Shown in pieces: positions 51,515 through 59,648 of a DNA stretch of 64,000 nt. The stretch's first letter is position 1; each line of letters begins with the position of its first letter. The stretch is from Verrucomicrobiales bacterium (GTDB taxonomy: Bacteria > Verrucomicrobiota > Verrucomicrobiae > Limisphaerales > UBA1100): assembly GCA_002721895.1 (NCBI GenBank), contig PBLV01000048.1, positions 17,977 through 81,976 of the forward strand. The letters are read 5' to 3'. The position numbers were made by a program, and so were the translations under genes. The notes under the pieces were generated by a model, which made no database searches, was not told the DNA's origin, and saw nothing but the letters and a program-made list of their open reading frames with translations.

Positions 51515-52321
51515 TCAATTCAGCCCCTTGAAAAAATCGCGTGCCGTGGCACATGTCTCTCCGCTCAGTTTTTTCAGCGAGCAGCCACGCACCTCCGCGG
51601 CAATGGCCGCGATTTCCTTCACATACGCCGGCTCACACCGTTTTCCACGGTAAGGCACGGGCGCAAGAAAGGGGCTGTCGGTTTCCAGCATAAACCGATC
51701 CTCAGGAGTAGCCGCCAGTGTCTCTCGCACATCCTTCGCATTTTTGAAGGTCAAAATGCCCGTGAAGCTGATTAGGGAACCAAGCTCCACCACGCGTTGC
51801 ATGCTCGCAACATCGTCAACGAAACAATGGAATTGTCCACGCACACGACTGGCGTACTGCTCAAAAATTTCTAGGGTCGGTTTCAAGGCAACTCGCTGGT
51901 GAATCACAACATTGCGCTTCAATTCAACGGCCAAGTCCAATTGCTGCCTGAATACACGGATCTGCCGTTCCTTCCATACCGCATCATCGACCACAGATCC
52001 ACCGCGGCTGCTGGGCAGCCGGTAGTGGTCGATCCCGGTCTCACCGATGGCCACAACTTTCTCATGGGCGCACAATTCCCTTAAATCCGGGCACACGTCA
52101 TCCGGAGCCGACTCCAAGTCATTGGGATGCCATCCGACAACTGCGTAAATCCCCTCATGCTTCTCGGCAAGCGCAACAGCACGCCGACTACTGTCCAGAT
52201 CAGTGCCAATGGTAACGATACGTGTTATGCCAGCATCAGCGGCGCGGCTGAGAACTTGGTCAATCTCCTCCGCAAAATCCGGAAACGTCAAGTGTGCGTG
52301 GGTATCGTAGAACTCGGTCAT
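51515..52321 (-). CDS. tatD: TatD-family metal-dependent deoxyribonuclease
   Basis: A 268-aa TIM-barrel hydrolase. N-terminal metal ligands H8-x-H10 (YDTHAHLTF), VVGWHPND, the glutamate in VAIGETGIDHYR, VIHQRVALK, HCFVDD and the final aspartate motif LETDSPFLAPVPYRGK are all in place. TatD proteins are 3'-5' exonucleases acting on DNA; the name comes from the tat operon, not from a role in secretion. Divergent from the HExxH protein gene at 52412. Confidence 0.92.
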   Translation of the reverse strand: MTEFYDTHAHLTFPDFAEEIDQVLSRAADAGITRIVTIGTDLDSSRRAVALAEKHEGIYAVVGWHPNDLESAPDDVCPDLRELCAHEKVVAIGETGIDHYRLPSSRGGSVVDDAVWKERQIRVFRQQLDLAVELKRNVVIHQRVALKPTLEIFEQYASRVRGQFHCFVDDVASMQRVVELGSLISFTGILTFKNAKDVRETLAATPEDRFMLETDSPFLAPVPYRGKRCEPAYVKEIAAIAAEVRGCSLKKLSGETCATARDFFKGLN

Positions 52322-52411
52322 GTACTATTTAACTGCGGTCAGCTCTTTGTGTGCGTTCTTTACAAGTGCCCGTTTTTCAGGCACGCTATCCCCACAAGGA
52401 TTGACCACCCC

Positions 52412-53404
52412 ATGAATCCAATCAAGTCCTTGGGTTTGACCCGCCTTTTTTACGTGGTGTTGCCTTGCGTCGGGCTGCTTTTCGGCCCGGTGATGCAGCT
52501 CTGTGCCGCGGCAAACCCGCGTGATTTTCAAGGCAAAGGCTTGGCCAAGTTTGCCACGTACAAGTTCACCGTGGATCGCAATCTTGAGTATGCTGTCAAT
52601 TTCGGCCTGACCAATCTCGTCGTTGCCCATCAGCAGGCTTTTGGTAAACGCATCCCCGCCGGGTTCAAGGTGCAGTACAGAATTTTTGGAGAGTTCAGCG
52701 ACTACGAGGCCTACTCTCAGAGGGTCTACCGGAAAAAAATCGACCGCCGCATGCTTGGCTACTATAGCCCACGCGGCAAGGAGATCGTCACTTGGCGCCA
52801 ATCAGAGCCATGGCGCCTGATGCCCACACTGCAACATGAAGGCTGCCACGCGGTAATGGATGCCATGTATGGCAATCTACCGTTCTGGATGATTGAGGGC
52901 AGCGCGGATTGGTTCGGCGAGGCACCAGCTTGGCTGCAAAAAAACGACAAGGGCCTGTTGCCCGTTGGGAGAGATCAACGCAACCGCTGGCTTCGGCTCG
53001 AGGACATGCGTCGCAAAGGCAGGTTGCCCGACATTCGACAATATTTTTTGACGGACAAATACGAAGACTGGTCCAACATGTTCGACAAGGATATCGGCTT
53101 AGGCTACGACATTGGGTGGTCCATCTTCGATTTCTTCATTCGCTCCGGCAGGAGCGCAAAAGTGGTTTGGCCACAACAAGCACTGGCGGAAGCCACCCGG
53201 CGTTCACAACAAATGCCAAATCGGCCTCCCGAAATTATCTTCACTCAGGCCGTTGACACTGTTTGGCCCAAAATTCGCCGACCAAACGGACAGCAACTGA
53301 CCGGCATTGAGACCTTTGAGGTCGGCTGGCAATCGTGGATCGAAATCAATGCCCGCGCGGAATTGATGAAAATTCGCGAGGAAAAAAAGAAAAAAGGCCC
53401 CTAA
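52412..53404 (+). CDS. Secreted peptidase-MA-like metalloprotease (HExxH)
   Basis: A 330-aa exported protein starting MNPIKSLGLTRLFYVVLPCV (signal sequence; in-frame codons upstream lie opposite tatD). It carries a zinc-protease motif H142-E143-G-C-H146 (TLQHEGCHAVMDAM), followed by MIEGSADWFGE, where E162 or E170 could be the third zinc ligand as in gluzincins. The arrangement resembles DUF1570/peptidase-MA-like proteins common in Planctomycetota and Verrucomicrobiota. The very C-terminus is a Lys-rich helix (KIREEKKKKGP). Substrate unknown. Confidence 0.68.
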   Translation: MNPIKSLGLTRLFYVVLPCVGLLFGPVMQLCAAANPRDFQGKGLAKFATYKFTVDRNLEYAVNFGLTNLVVAHQQAFGKRIPAGFKVQYRIFGEFSDYEAYSQRVYRKKIDRRMLGYYSPRGKEIVTWRQSEPWRLMPTLQHEGCHAVMDAMYGNLPFWMIEGSADWFGEAPAWLQKNDKGLLPVGRDQRNRWLRLEDMRRKGRLPDIRQYFLTDKYEDWSNMFDKDIGLGYDIGWSIFDFFIRSGRSAKVVWPQQALAEATRRSQQMPNRPPEIIFTQAVDTVWPKIRRPNGQQLTGIETFEVGWQSWIEINARAELMKIREEKKKKGP

Positions 53405-53501
53405 TGCCACTTCAGCATAGGTGTATTTTCTAAAACTGGTTGCCTTCCCCAAAAAACTCCGCTATCCCTTCGCCACCCAAATTCAACCCTACAGGTGATT
53501 T

Positions 53502-54554
53502 ATGGCGAAACCGATCTACCACAGCAGTATTGAAGGCGCACAACACGGTGGCAAGGGACTTGAAGGTTTTCTCAAGTTCGCCAAGGAAGCCGGTGCGGCT
53601 GGCGCGCAGCCGAGCAACTACATGATGGAAGAGGACGGCTCGGACGGCTCCAAGTTCCGCAGTGCCTCGGACATAAAAGACACTTTCGAACAAAACGGCC
53701 TCAAGCTCGACGGCGTCAGCGGCCACTGCGCGTTCTGGGTGCACACCAGTGCTTGGACGGGAACCAAGAGCGGCCATGCATTTATCCACGGCCAAAATCA
53801 GGACAAGAGCCCGGAGGAACTGGAGCAGTGGTATGAGGATTACCTGCTGCGTCTGATGGATCTGTGCGCCGAATTGGACATCAAAATCCTGCCCATGTTC
53901 TGGGGTGCTTCCCACGGCTGGGAACTGGCCACTGGTTACCCGTGGGGTTTCTGGACCTCCCCCGGCGGCGGCGACCTCATCAAGGAAGGCAACGAGCGTT
54001 TCGTGAACAAAACCGCCAAGATTCGCGCGCACGCCAAAAGCCTTGGCATTTATCTCGCTCACGAGATTCACCCCGGCACCGCCGCCATGTGTGCGGAGGA
54101 ATTCGGCACACTCGTGGACATTTGCGACGGCGACGAAACCCTCACCGTCAATGCCGACCCCTCCCACTGTTGGGAAGGTGAGGATTGGGAAACACGTTTC
54201 ACCCACCCCGCCGTGCGCGATCGCGTGTATGCCTGCCACGTGAAGAACTTCGTCGTCCGCCCCAACGTGCCCCTGCGCAAGATGGACGGAAACTGGCGCA
54301 ACCGCGCGATGCAGTTCACCGACCTTGGCAGCGGCGACCTCAACATGGTGCGCTACGTCGAAATGCTCATCAACATCGGCTACCCCGCGCGCTACAACAA
54401 GATCATGGGCACCGAAACCGCGCCGCTTATCGCTGAGACCGAGAGCAACTACCGCGACCCGGACGCCACCGCCATTGAGGGCATCCAATACGTCCGCGAC
54501 CAGCTATGTTTCCCGGTTGCCGAAGGGTCCTTTGAAGACGAAATGGGGGCCTAA
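53502..54554 (+). CDS. Sugar phosphate isomerase/epimerase-type TIM-barrel protein
   Basis: A 350-aa xylose-isomerase-like (AP endonuclease 2 fold) protein. Visible metal-site candidates are LAHEIHPGTAAMC (Glu and His), VNADPSHCWEGED (Asp and His) and the C-terminal Glu in MGTETAPLIAETES. AGGTGA lies 5 nt before the ATG, and a TTGCCT/TATCCC pair at 17-nt spacing (about 53442-53470) may be its promoter. It is a single-gene unit closed by a terminator directly after its TAA. Such proteins act in sugar or inositol catabolism in this phylum, often with Gfo/Idh/MocA enzymes; the substrate is unknown. Confidence 0.78.
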   Translation: MAKPIYHSSIEGAQHGGKGLEGFLKFAKEAGAAGAQPSNYMMEEDGSDGSKFRSASDIKDTFEQNGLKLDGVSGHCAFWVHTSAWTGTKSGHAFIHGQNQDKSPEELEQWYEDYLLRLMDLCAELDIKILPMFWGASHGWELATGYPWGFWTSPGGGDLIKEGNERFVNKTAKIRAHAKSLGIYLAHEIHPGTAAMCAEEFGTLVDICDGDETLTVNADPSHCWEGEDWETRFTHPAVRDRVYACHVKNFVVRPNVPLRKMDGNWRNRAMQFTDLGSGDLNMVRYVEMLINIGYPARYNKIMGTETAPLIAETESNYRDPDATAIEGIQYVRDQLCFPVAEGSFEDEMGA

Positions 54555-54606
54555 AAAACGGCCGATAAAGCCATTGAAGAACGGTCGCCATTGGCGGCCG
54601 TTTTTT
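54553..54606 (+). terminator. Bidirectional terminator after the isomerase gene
   Basis: AAAAAACGGCCG (54553-54564) and CGGCCGTTTTTT (54595-54606) are perfect inverted arms around a 30-nt loop with weaker inner pairing. T runs exist for both directions, so it can end both the isomerase gene (its stop overlaps the left arm) and the converging hydrolase gene that ends at 54673. Confidence 0.8.
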
Positions 54607-54690
54607 AATGACCAATTTTCAATTTCCAATGACCTATTGGAATCTGGGCATTGGACATTCCTTGGATCTTGGTCATTGGTCCTTGGAAAA
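54607..54690 (+). repeat. Short repetitive CCAAT/ATTGG-rich element
   Basis: After the terminator the sequence is a patchwork of CCAAT and ATTGG words, including the palindrome TTCCAAT-GACCT-ATTGGAA (54624-54642) and a second GGTCATTGG-type arm at about 54673-54681. Composition differs from its surroundings. It looks like a small dispersed repeat; its right end runs into the last codons of the converging hydrolase gene. No other copy was seen in the window. Confidence 0.45.
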
Positions 54691-55461
54691 TACCTTTAGC
54701 CCATCCCACGCCAGCCGCACCCCTTCCGGCAACTTCGCCTGATCCACATCGTGATCGTAATAGTGCGTCAGGTGCGTGAAAAAAGTCTGGCCGGCACCAA
54801 CCTGCTCAGCCACGGCCAACGCCTCACCGGTGCTCATATGCGTCCAATGTTCTTGCGGTCGAAGCGCGTCGAGCACAACCACCTCCACACCACGCACCGC
54901 CTCGACCACCTCAGCCGGCACCGCCTTGGCATCGGTGAGATAAGCCAACTTTTTTTTGCCCGCTTGCTCGAAGAGAAATCCTGTCGATCCCATGCTCCCA
55001 TGCGGCAGGTCGAATGGCGTGATGCGCAAATCGCCAATCTCAAACGGCCCATCGACCACATGCTCCTCCGGCACAAAATAACCACGCGGATGTTCGCCGT
55101 CATGAAACGAATGGGCGTGAACCCGCCGCAAGTGCCCCATGGTCTCTGCATTGGCGTAAACCGGCAGCGGCCCTTGGCGGATGTCGCAAAAGCGCCGGCA
55201 GTCGTCCATGCCCATGATGTGGTCGGTATGTGCATGGGTAACCAGCACGGCGTCGAGCCAACTGATGTTTTCCCGCAGACACTGCGTGCGGAAATCCGGC
55301 GTGGTGTCAACCACCAGCTTGACTTCACTGGTAACCACGTAAATCGAAGAACGCAGCCGATGATTTTTCTGGTTGGCCAGAAACTCCTCCGGATATTCCT
55401 TGCCGATGACCGGCACACCCTGCGAGGTGCCCGTGCCTAGGAACGTAAACTCAAACGCCAT
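54673..55461 (-). CDS. PhnP-like metallo-beta-lactamase-fold hydrolase
   Basis: A 262-aa metallo-hydrolase. It opens [18 protein letters not shown], has the zinc motif H76-x-H78-x-D80-H81 ([11 protein letters not shown]), the [12 protein letters not shown] strand histidine and a C-terminal [10 protein letters not shown] histidine, as in PhnP-type phosphodiesterases. ATG 55461 is chosen because the fold begins there; ATG 55470 is possible. It is divergent from recN (79-nt gap). PhnP cleaves cyclic ribose phosphates in phosphonate metabolism, but no phn gene is nearby, so the substrate is open. Confidence 0.8.
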   Translation of the reverse strand: MAFEFTFLGTGTSQGVPVIGKEYPEEFLANQKNHRLRSSIYVVTSEVKLVVDTTPDFRTQCLRENISWLDAVLVTHAHTDHIMGMDDCRRFCDIRQGPLPVYANAETMGHLRRVHAHSFHDGEHPRGYFVPEEHVVDGPFEIGDLRITPFDLPHGSMGSTGFLFEQAGKKKLAYLTDAKAVPAEVVEAVRGVEVVVLDALRPQEHWTHMSTGEALAVAEQVGAGQTFFTHLTHYYDHDVDQAKLPEGVRLAWDGLKVFSKDQ

Positions 55462-55540
55462 GCGCCGCATGGGATGCCCGATCGGCACGGTGAACACAAT
55501 TTTATTTTCCCGCGCGCCCAATCGGTAACAATGCCCCCGC

Positions 55541-57205
55541 ATGCTTGAAACGCTGCGCATCCGAAATCTCGCCTTGGTCACCGACCTCACGCTGGAGCTC
55601 GGCCCCGGCTACAACGCCATCAGCGGCGAGACGGGCGCAGGCAAATCCATCCTCATTGGCGCGCTCAATCTCGTGCTGGGCGAACGAGCCGACCGCACGC
55701 TCATTCGCGCTGAGGCCGATCAATGCACGGTCGAGGCCACGTTTGACCTCGCCAAGCTCGACGCTCCTCTGCCCACATTCCTCGAGGAACATGGCCTCGA
55801 ACCCTGTGAGGACAATCAACTCCTTCTCAAACGGACCTTCACCGCCGCCGGCAGCAACCGTCAGTTTGTCAACGGCAGCGCCACCACGCTCGCCGTTCTC
55901 AAGCAAATCGGCGAATGGCTCGTCGACATGCACGGTCCCCACGATCATCAATCGCTGCTGCATCCCGCACGCCAGCTCGCCATCCTTGATGCCTTTGGCG
56001 GATTGCAGGCATCGCGCGCCGCTTTCACCGAATTGCTCCAGCGCCGCACCGCCATCGAACAGGCCAAGGCCGATCTGGTGGTTGATGAAGCCACCTACGC
56101 GCAGCAGCTCGATTTGCTGCGGTTCCAAGTGAAGGAAATCACCGATGCCGCGCTGGATCCGGCTGAAGAGGAAAACCTTGAGGCCGATTACCAACGCTCC
56201 AGCAACGCGGCCCGATTGCTCGAGCTTTGCCAGGGCGCCTTGCAGTTGGTCAGTGAAAATGAAGGCTCACTGCTCGACCGCTCCGGCGATCTCGGCCGTG
56301 TGTTGGCCGATTTGCAGCAGGTGGATGACAGCGCCACCGAGCTGGTCAACCTCCACGAGGAAGCCCGCACCAACCTGCAGGAACTCCAAAGCGCTCTTAC
56401 GGCATACGCTGATCGCGTGGACATCGATCCCGCCCAGCTCGCCACACTGGAGGAACGCGTTAACCTCGCCCAATCGCTCAAGCGCAAATACGGCGGCAGC
56501 ATCGAGGCCGTGAATGCCTTCGGCGACGAGGCCGCCCAAAAACTCGCCACACTCGAGAGTCGCGATGAGGAATTGGCCCGATTGAACGCCGAACTCGATT
56601 CACTCGAAACCGAACTCATCGCCGCCGGCCAAAAGCTCACCGCCCAACGCGCCAAGCTCATCCCCAAGCTCACCAAGGCCGTCACCGCGCACCTCAACGA
56701 CCTCGGCTTTGCCCAAAGCCAGCTCGATGTCGCCCTCACCAGCACCGATCAACCCGCCGAGGCCAAGTCCACCGGCTTGGACACCGTCGAATTTCAATTT
56801 GCCCCCAACCCCGGCGAACCCGCCCGCCCCTTGCGCGCCATTGCCTCCTCCGGCGAGCTCGCCCGCGTGATGCTCGCGCTCAAGACCGTCCTCGCCGCCG
56901 AGGATTCAATCCCCGTTTTGATTTTTGACGAAGTCGACGCCAATGTCGGCGGCGAGACCGCCCATGCCGTCGGCGAGCGCATGCGCCAGATCGCTGACCA
57001 GCGGCAGGTGCTCTGTATCACCCACCTTGCCCCTGTCGCCGCCGCCGCACAGACGCATTACGTCGTCAGCAAAGCCGTCATTGATGGCCGCACAGAATCG
57101 AATATTTCCTTGCTCGATGAAAAATCCCGCGTGGAGGAACTGGCCCGAATGCTCGGCGGTAAAGTCGAGGCGGCCACGAAACACGCCGAAGAGTTACTGG
57201 GCTAA
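55541..57205 (+). CDS. recN: DNA repair ATPase RecN
   Basis: A 554-aa SMC-like ATPase acting in double-strand-break repair. Walker A GETGAGKS (29-36) follows [20 protein letters not shown], the Q-loop region GPHDHQSLL lies near 130, long coiled-coil arms span about 150-370, and the C-terminal ABC signature [13 protein letters not shown] and Walker [14 protein letters not shown] are intact. A possible -10 (AACAAT, 55527-55532) ends 8 nt before the ATG and no SD is visible. Its stop overlaps that of the converging DUF1501 gene. Confidence 0.94.
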   Translation: MLETLRIRNLALVTDLTLELGPGYNAISGETGAGKSILIGALNLVLGERADRTLIRAEADQCTVEATFDLAKLDAPLPTFLEEHGLEPCEDNQLLLKRTFTAAGSNRQFVNGSATTLAVLKQIGEWLVDMHGPHDHQSLLHPARQLAILDAFGGLQASRAAFTELLQRRTAIEQAKADLVVDEATYAQQLDLLRFQVKEITDAALDPAEEENLEADYQRSSNAARLLELCQGALQLVSENEGSLLDRSGDLGRVLADLQQVDDSATELVNLHEEARTNLQELQSALTAYADRVDIDPAQLATLEERVNLAQSLKRKYGGSIEAVNAFGDEAAQKLATLESRDEELARLNAELDSLETELIAAGQKLTAQRAKLIPKLTKAVTAHLNDLGFAQSQLDVALTSTDQPAEAKSTGLDTVEFQFAPNPGEPARPLRAIASSGELARVMLALKTVLAAEDSIPVLIFDEVDANVGGETAHAVGERMRQIADQRQVLCITHLAPVAAAAQTHYVVSKAVIDGRTESNISLLDEKSRVEELARMLGGKVEAATKHAEELLG

Positions 57206-58560
57206 AGGATCAAGTCCCGGATCACCCGTCCAGGTCGCACAAATTGCGGGCGACCATTGACGTCGTGAAGCATTTGTTCCGCAGGTACGCCGAGTTGATT
57301 GTACACCGTGGCGATGAGATCCCGCGGCGCCACGGCATTTTCCGCGGGCTCGCCGGCCACCTTGTCGCTTTTGCCATAGACAAACCCGCCCTTTACGCCG
57401 CCGCCTGCGAGCACGGAGCTGAAACAGCGCCCCCAATGGTCGCGCCCATCACGACCGGCTCCGGCATCGCTGCTGCGTTGTCCAACCTTGGGGTTGCGGC
57501 CGAATTCGCCGGTCCACAGCACCAGCGTTTCATCGAGCATGCCGCGCTCGCGCAGGTCGTCCAGCAACGCACTGAAGGCTTGATCGGCGGGCGGCATGAG
57601 GCGTTGCTTGAGGTCGATGAAATTGCGGCTGTGCGTGTCCCAATACACGCTCACGTTTTTGATGCCGTCATTCGGCCAGAAAACCGTGACGAGCGGCACA
57701 CCGCGTTCCACGAGCCGGCGTGCCTGCAGGACGGACTGGCCATGCGGATGCAGTCCATACCGCTCGCGCATCTTTGGCGTTTCTTCCGTGAGATCAAAGG
57801 CGCCTCGTTGATTGGCGGCGGTGGTCAGCAGGTCGTAGGCGCGTTGATTATTTTTATCCGTGGCAGCAAACGCGGGATTGGCACTGGCCAAGGTGCGGTC
57901 GAGTTTTTGCTGCAGCGTCTTGCGCCCTTCCAGCCGTGTCAGTGACAGCTCCGGCTGCAGTGTCATTTCGCCCACCTTGTAATCCTTTTTGCTCGGGTCA
58001 GCATCAATCGTCAGCGGATCATGCAATGGCCCGAGCCAGCCGGCGAATTGTCCCTGGCTCTGCTCCACAAATCGCGGCACGTCGCCGGGCAATTCCGGGC
58101 GCATGGAAACAAACGGCGGCAAGGCGCCTTTCCCTCGTCCGAGCTTGGAAAGCACCGAGCCCATGTGCGGCCATTGATCGGCTTTGGACTTGGAGATGGG
58201 CGGCGGCTCGCCTGTGAGCAGATAATGAGTGGAGGCCGTGTGATCAAAATTGGTGTGGGTCATCGAACGCACGATGCTGAGCTGGTCCGTGCGCTTGGCC
58301 AGCTCGGGAAAATGTTCACTGACGTGAATGCCTGGCACCTTCGATCGGATCGGCGAAAACTCTCCGCGAAACTCCGCCGGTGCCTCCGGTTTCATGTCCC
58401 AAGTATCCTGTTGCGCCGGCCCGCCCCACATGAAGAGAAGGATGCACGCCTTCGCCTTGCCGAAGCCGTTTTGCTCCCGGGCCGCAAGCAGTTCAGGCAA
58501 TGACAGGCCCATCAGACCCAAGCTGCCCGCGCGCAACAGTTCTCGCCTATTTAGGTTCAT
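57202..58560 (-). CDS. DUF1501 Tat-exported protein
   Basis: A 452-aa protein with a twin-arginine signal (N4-R5-R6-E-L-L-R, then GSLGLMGLSLPELL) and the DUF1501 fold of the alkaline-phosphatase/sulfatase superfamily: FMWGGPAQQDTWDMKP, SMTHTNFDHTASTHY, FWPNDGIKNVSVYWDTHS and LWTGEFGRNPKV. In Planctomycetota and Verrucomicrobiota it normally follows a DUF1553/DUF1549 cytochrome-type gene; none is adjacent here, only the small DUF2007-like gene immediately upstream (TGA directly followed by its ATG). Function of the family unknown. Confidence 0.85.
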   Translation of the reverse strand: MNLNRRELLRAGSLGLMGLSLPELLAAREQNGFGKAKACILLFMWGGPAQQDTWDMKPEAPAEFRGEFSPIRSKVPGIHVSEHFPELAKRTDQLSIVRSMTHTNFDHTASTHYLLTGEPPPISKSKADQWPHMGSVLSKLGRGKGALPPFVSMRPELPGDVPRFVEQSQGQFAGWLGPLHDPLTIDADPSKKDYKVGEMTLQPELSLTRLEGRKTLQQKLDRTLASANPAFAATDKNNQRAYDLLTTAANQRGAFDLTEETPKMRERYGLHPHGQSVLQARRLVERGVPLVTVFWPNDGIKNVSVYWDTHSRNFIDLKQRLMPPADQAFSALLDDLRERGMLDETLVLWTGEFGRNPKVGQRSSDAGAGRDGRDHWGRCFSSVLAGGGVKGGFVYGKSDKVAGEPAENAVAPRDLIATVYNQLGVPAEQMLHDVNGRPQFVRPGRVIRDLIL

Positions 58561-58779
58561 TCAAATCTCGCTCTCGTTATCCCCGAAAAACAACTCGTAA
58601 GCGCGATCGTATTCAGCCTCGGGCACGTACACCTCCACAGGGCGGCTGAATTCGTCCTCGCCCTCGGGCATTGGCTCGATCATTTTTTCCACCGCCTTGA
58701 TGTCGTGATTGCCGAGCATCACCGCGAGCAGTTCCGCGTTATCCACCGGGCAGGTATGAAAGAGTCGCATGCCGTCCAT
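58561..58779 (-). CDS. DUF2007-like small protein
   Basis: A 72-aa protein resembling the DUF2007 'putative signal transducing' family: RLFHTCPVDNAELLAVMLG, then the pairing of a hydrophobic helix with DIKAVEKM and a C-terminal VEVYVPEAEYDRAYELF. The start at 58779 is preferred because GAGGAA precedes it at good spacing; an in-frame ATG at 58818 would leave only 8 nt to the divergent gene. It is coupled to DUF1501. Function unknown. Confidence 0.65.
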   Translation of the reverse strand: MDGMRLFHTCPVDNAELLAVMLGNHDIKAVEKMIEPMPEGEDEFSRPVEVYVPEAEYDRAYELFFGDNESEI

Positions 58780-58826
58780 GACAAATTCCTCGACAAAGCA
58801 TCCGCCAAACGGCCTCATTTCGCGAG

Positions 58827-59642
58827 ATGAAATTTGGTATCTGCAACGAGATTTTTGAGGGGTGGACGATGGAGGACACGATGGAGTACGCGGCCAAGAC
58901 CGGCTACGACTGCCTGGAGATTGCGCCCTTCACCATTTCCAATCACGTCACCGACATCTCCGCAGCCGAGCGCCAGCGGGTGAAGGATCTGGCGGCCCAG
59001 ACCGGCATCGAGATTTCCGGCATCCATTGGGTGCTGGTGAAGGCCGAGGGCATGCACATGACGCATACCGACGCGAGCATTCGCGAGAAGACCGCGCGTT
59101 ACTTCGTGGACCTCGTCGATTGCTGTGCGGATTTCGGCGGCCGCTCAATCATCGTCGGCTCACCGTACCAACGCAACCTAATGGACGGCGTCAGCTACGA
59201 GCAGGCGTGGGAATGGGCCACCGACGTATTCAAGGACAGCGTGGCGCACGCCGCCGAACGGGATGTGGTGATCAACTTTGAACCACTGGCGCCCAGCGAA
59301 ACCAATTTCATCAACACGCACACCGAGGCGATCCAGTTTGTGCAGCAATTGGAGAACCCCCATTTCAAGGTGATCCTCGATGTGAAAGCCATGTGTTCCA
59401 TGGGAAAACCGATCCCGGACATTATCCGCGAGAGCGCCGGCGAATTCGGCTACTTCCACGCCAACGACGAAAACCTCAAAGGCCCCGGCTTTGGCGACGT
59501 GGATTTCAAACCGATCGGCGCCGCCCTCAAGGAAGTGGATTACGACGGCGTCGTGTCCGTGGAAGTGTTCAAGTTCGACGAAGGCCCGGAGGTGATTGCC
59601 ACGCAGAGCTTGGCCAATCTGAAGGAAGCGTTTGCCGAGTAG
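58827..59642 (+). CDS. Hydroxypyruvate isomerase-like TIM-barrel protein
   Basis: A 271-aa sugar phosphate isomerase/epimerase-fold protein. Likely metal ligands are the Glu in VVINFEPLAPSE, Asp in VILDVKAMC, His in FGYFHANDEN and the late Glu in GVVSVEVFKF, the order seen in hydroxypyruvate isomerases and tagatose-epimerase relatives. The N-terminus MKFGICNEIFEGWTMEDTME is typical. Translation starts 8 nt from a possible start of the divergent small gene, so its promoter must overlap that gene. Substrate unknown; a sugar or sugar acid is likely. Confidence 0.78.
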   Translation: MKFGICNEIFEGWTMEDTMEYAAKTGYDCLEIAPFTISNHVTDISAAERQRVKDLAAQTGIEISGIHWVLVKAEGMHMTHTDASIREKTARYFVDLVDCCADFGGRSIIVGSPYQRNLMDGVSYEQAWEWATDVFKDSVAHAAERDVVINFEPLAPSETNFINTHTEAIQFVQQLENPHFKVILDVKAMCSMGKPIPDIIRESAGEFGYFHANDENLKGPGFGDVDFKPIGAALKEVDYDGVVSVEVFKFDEGPEVIATQSLANLKEAFAE

Positions 59643-59648
59643 GCGCGC

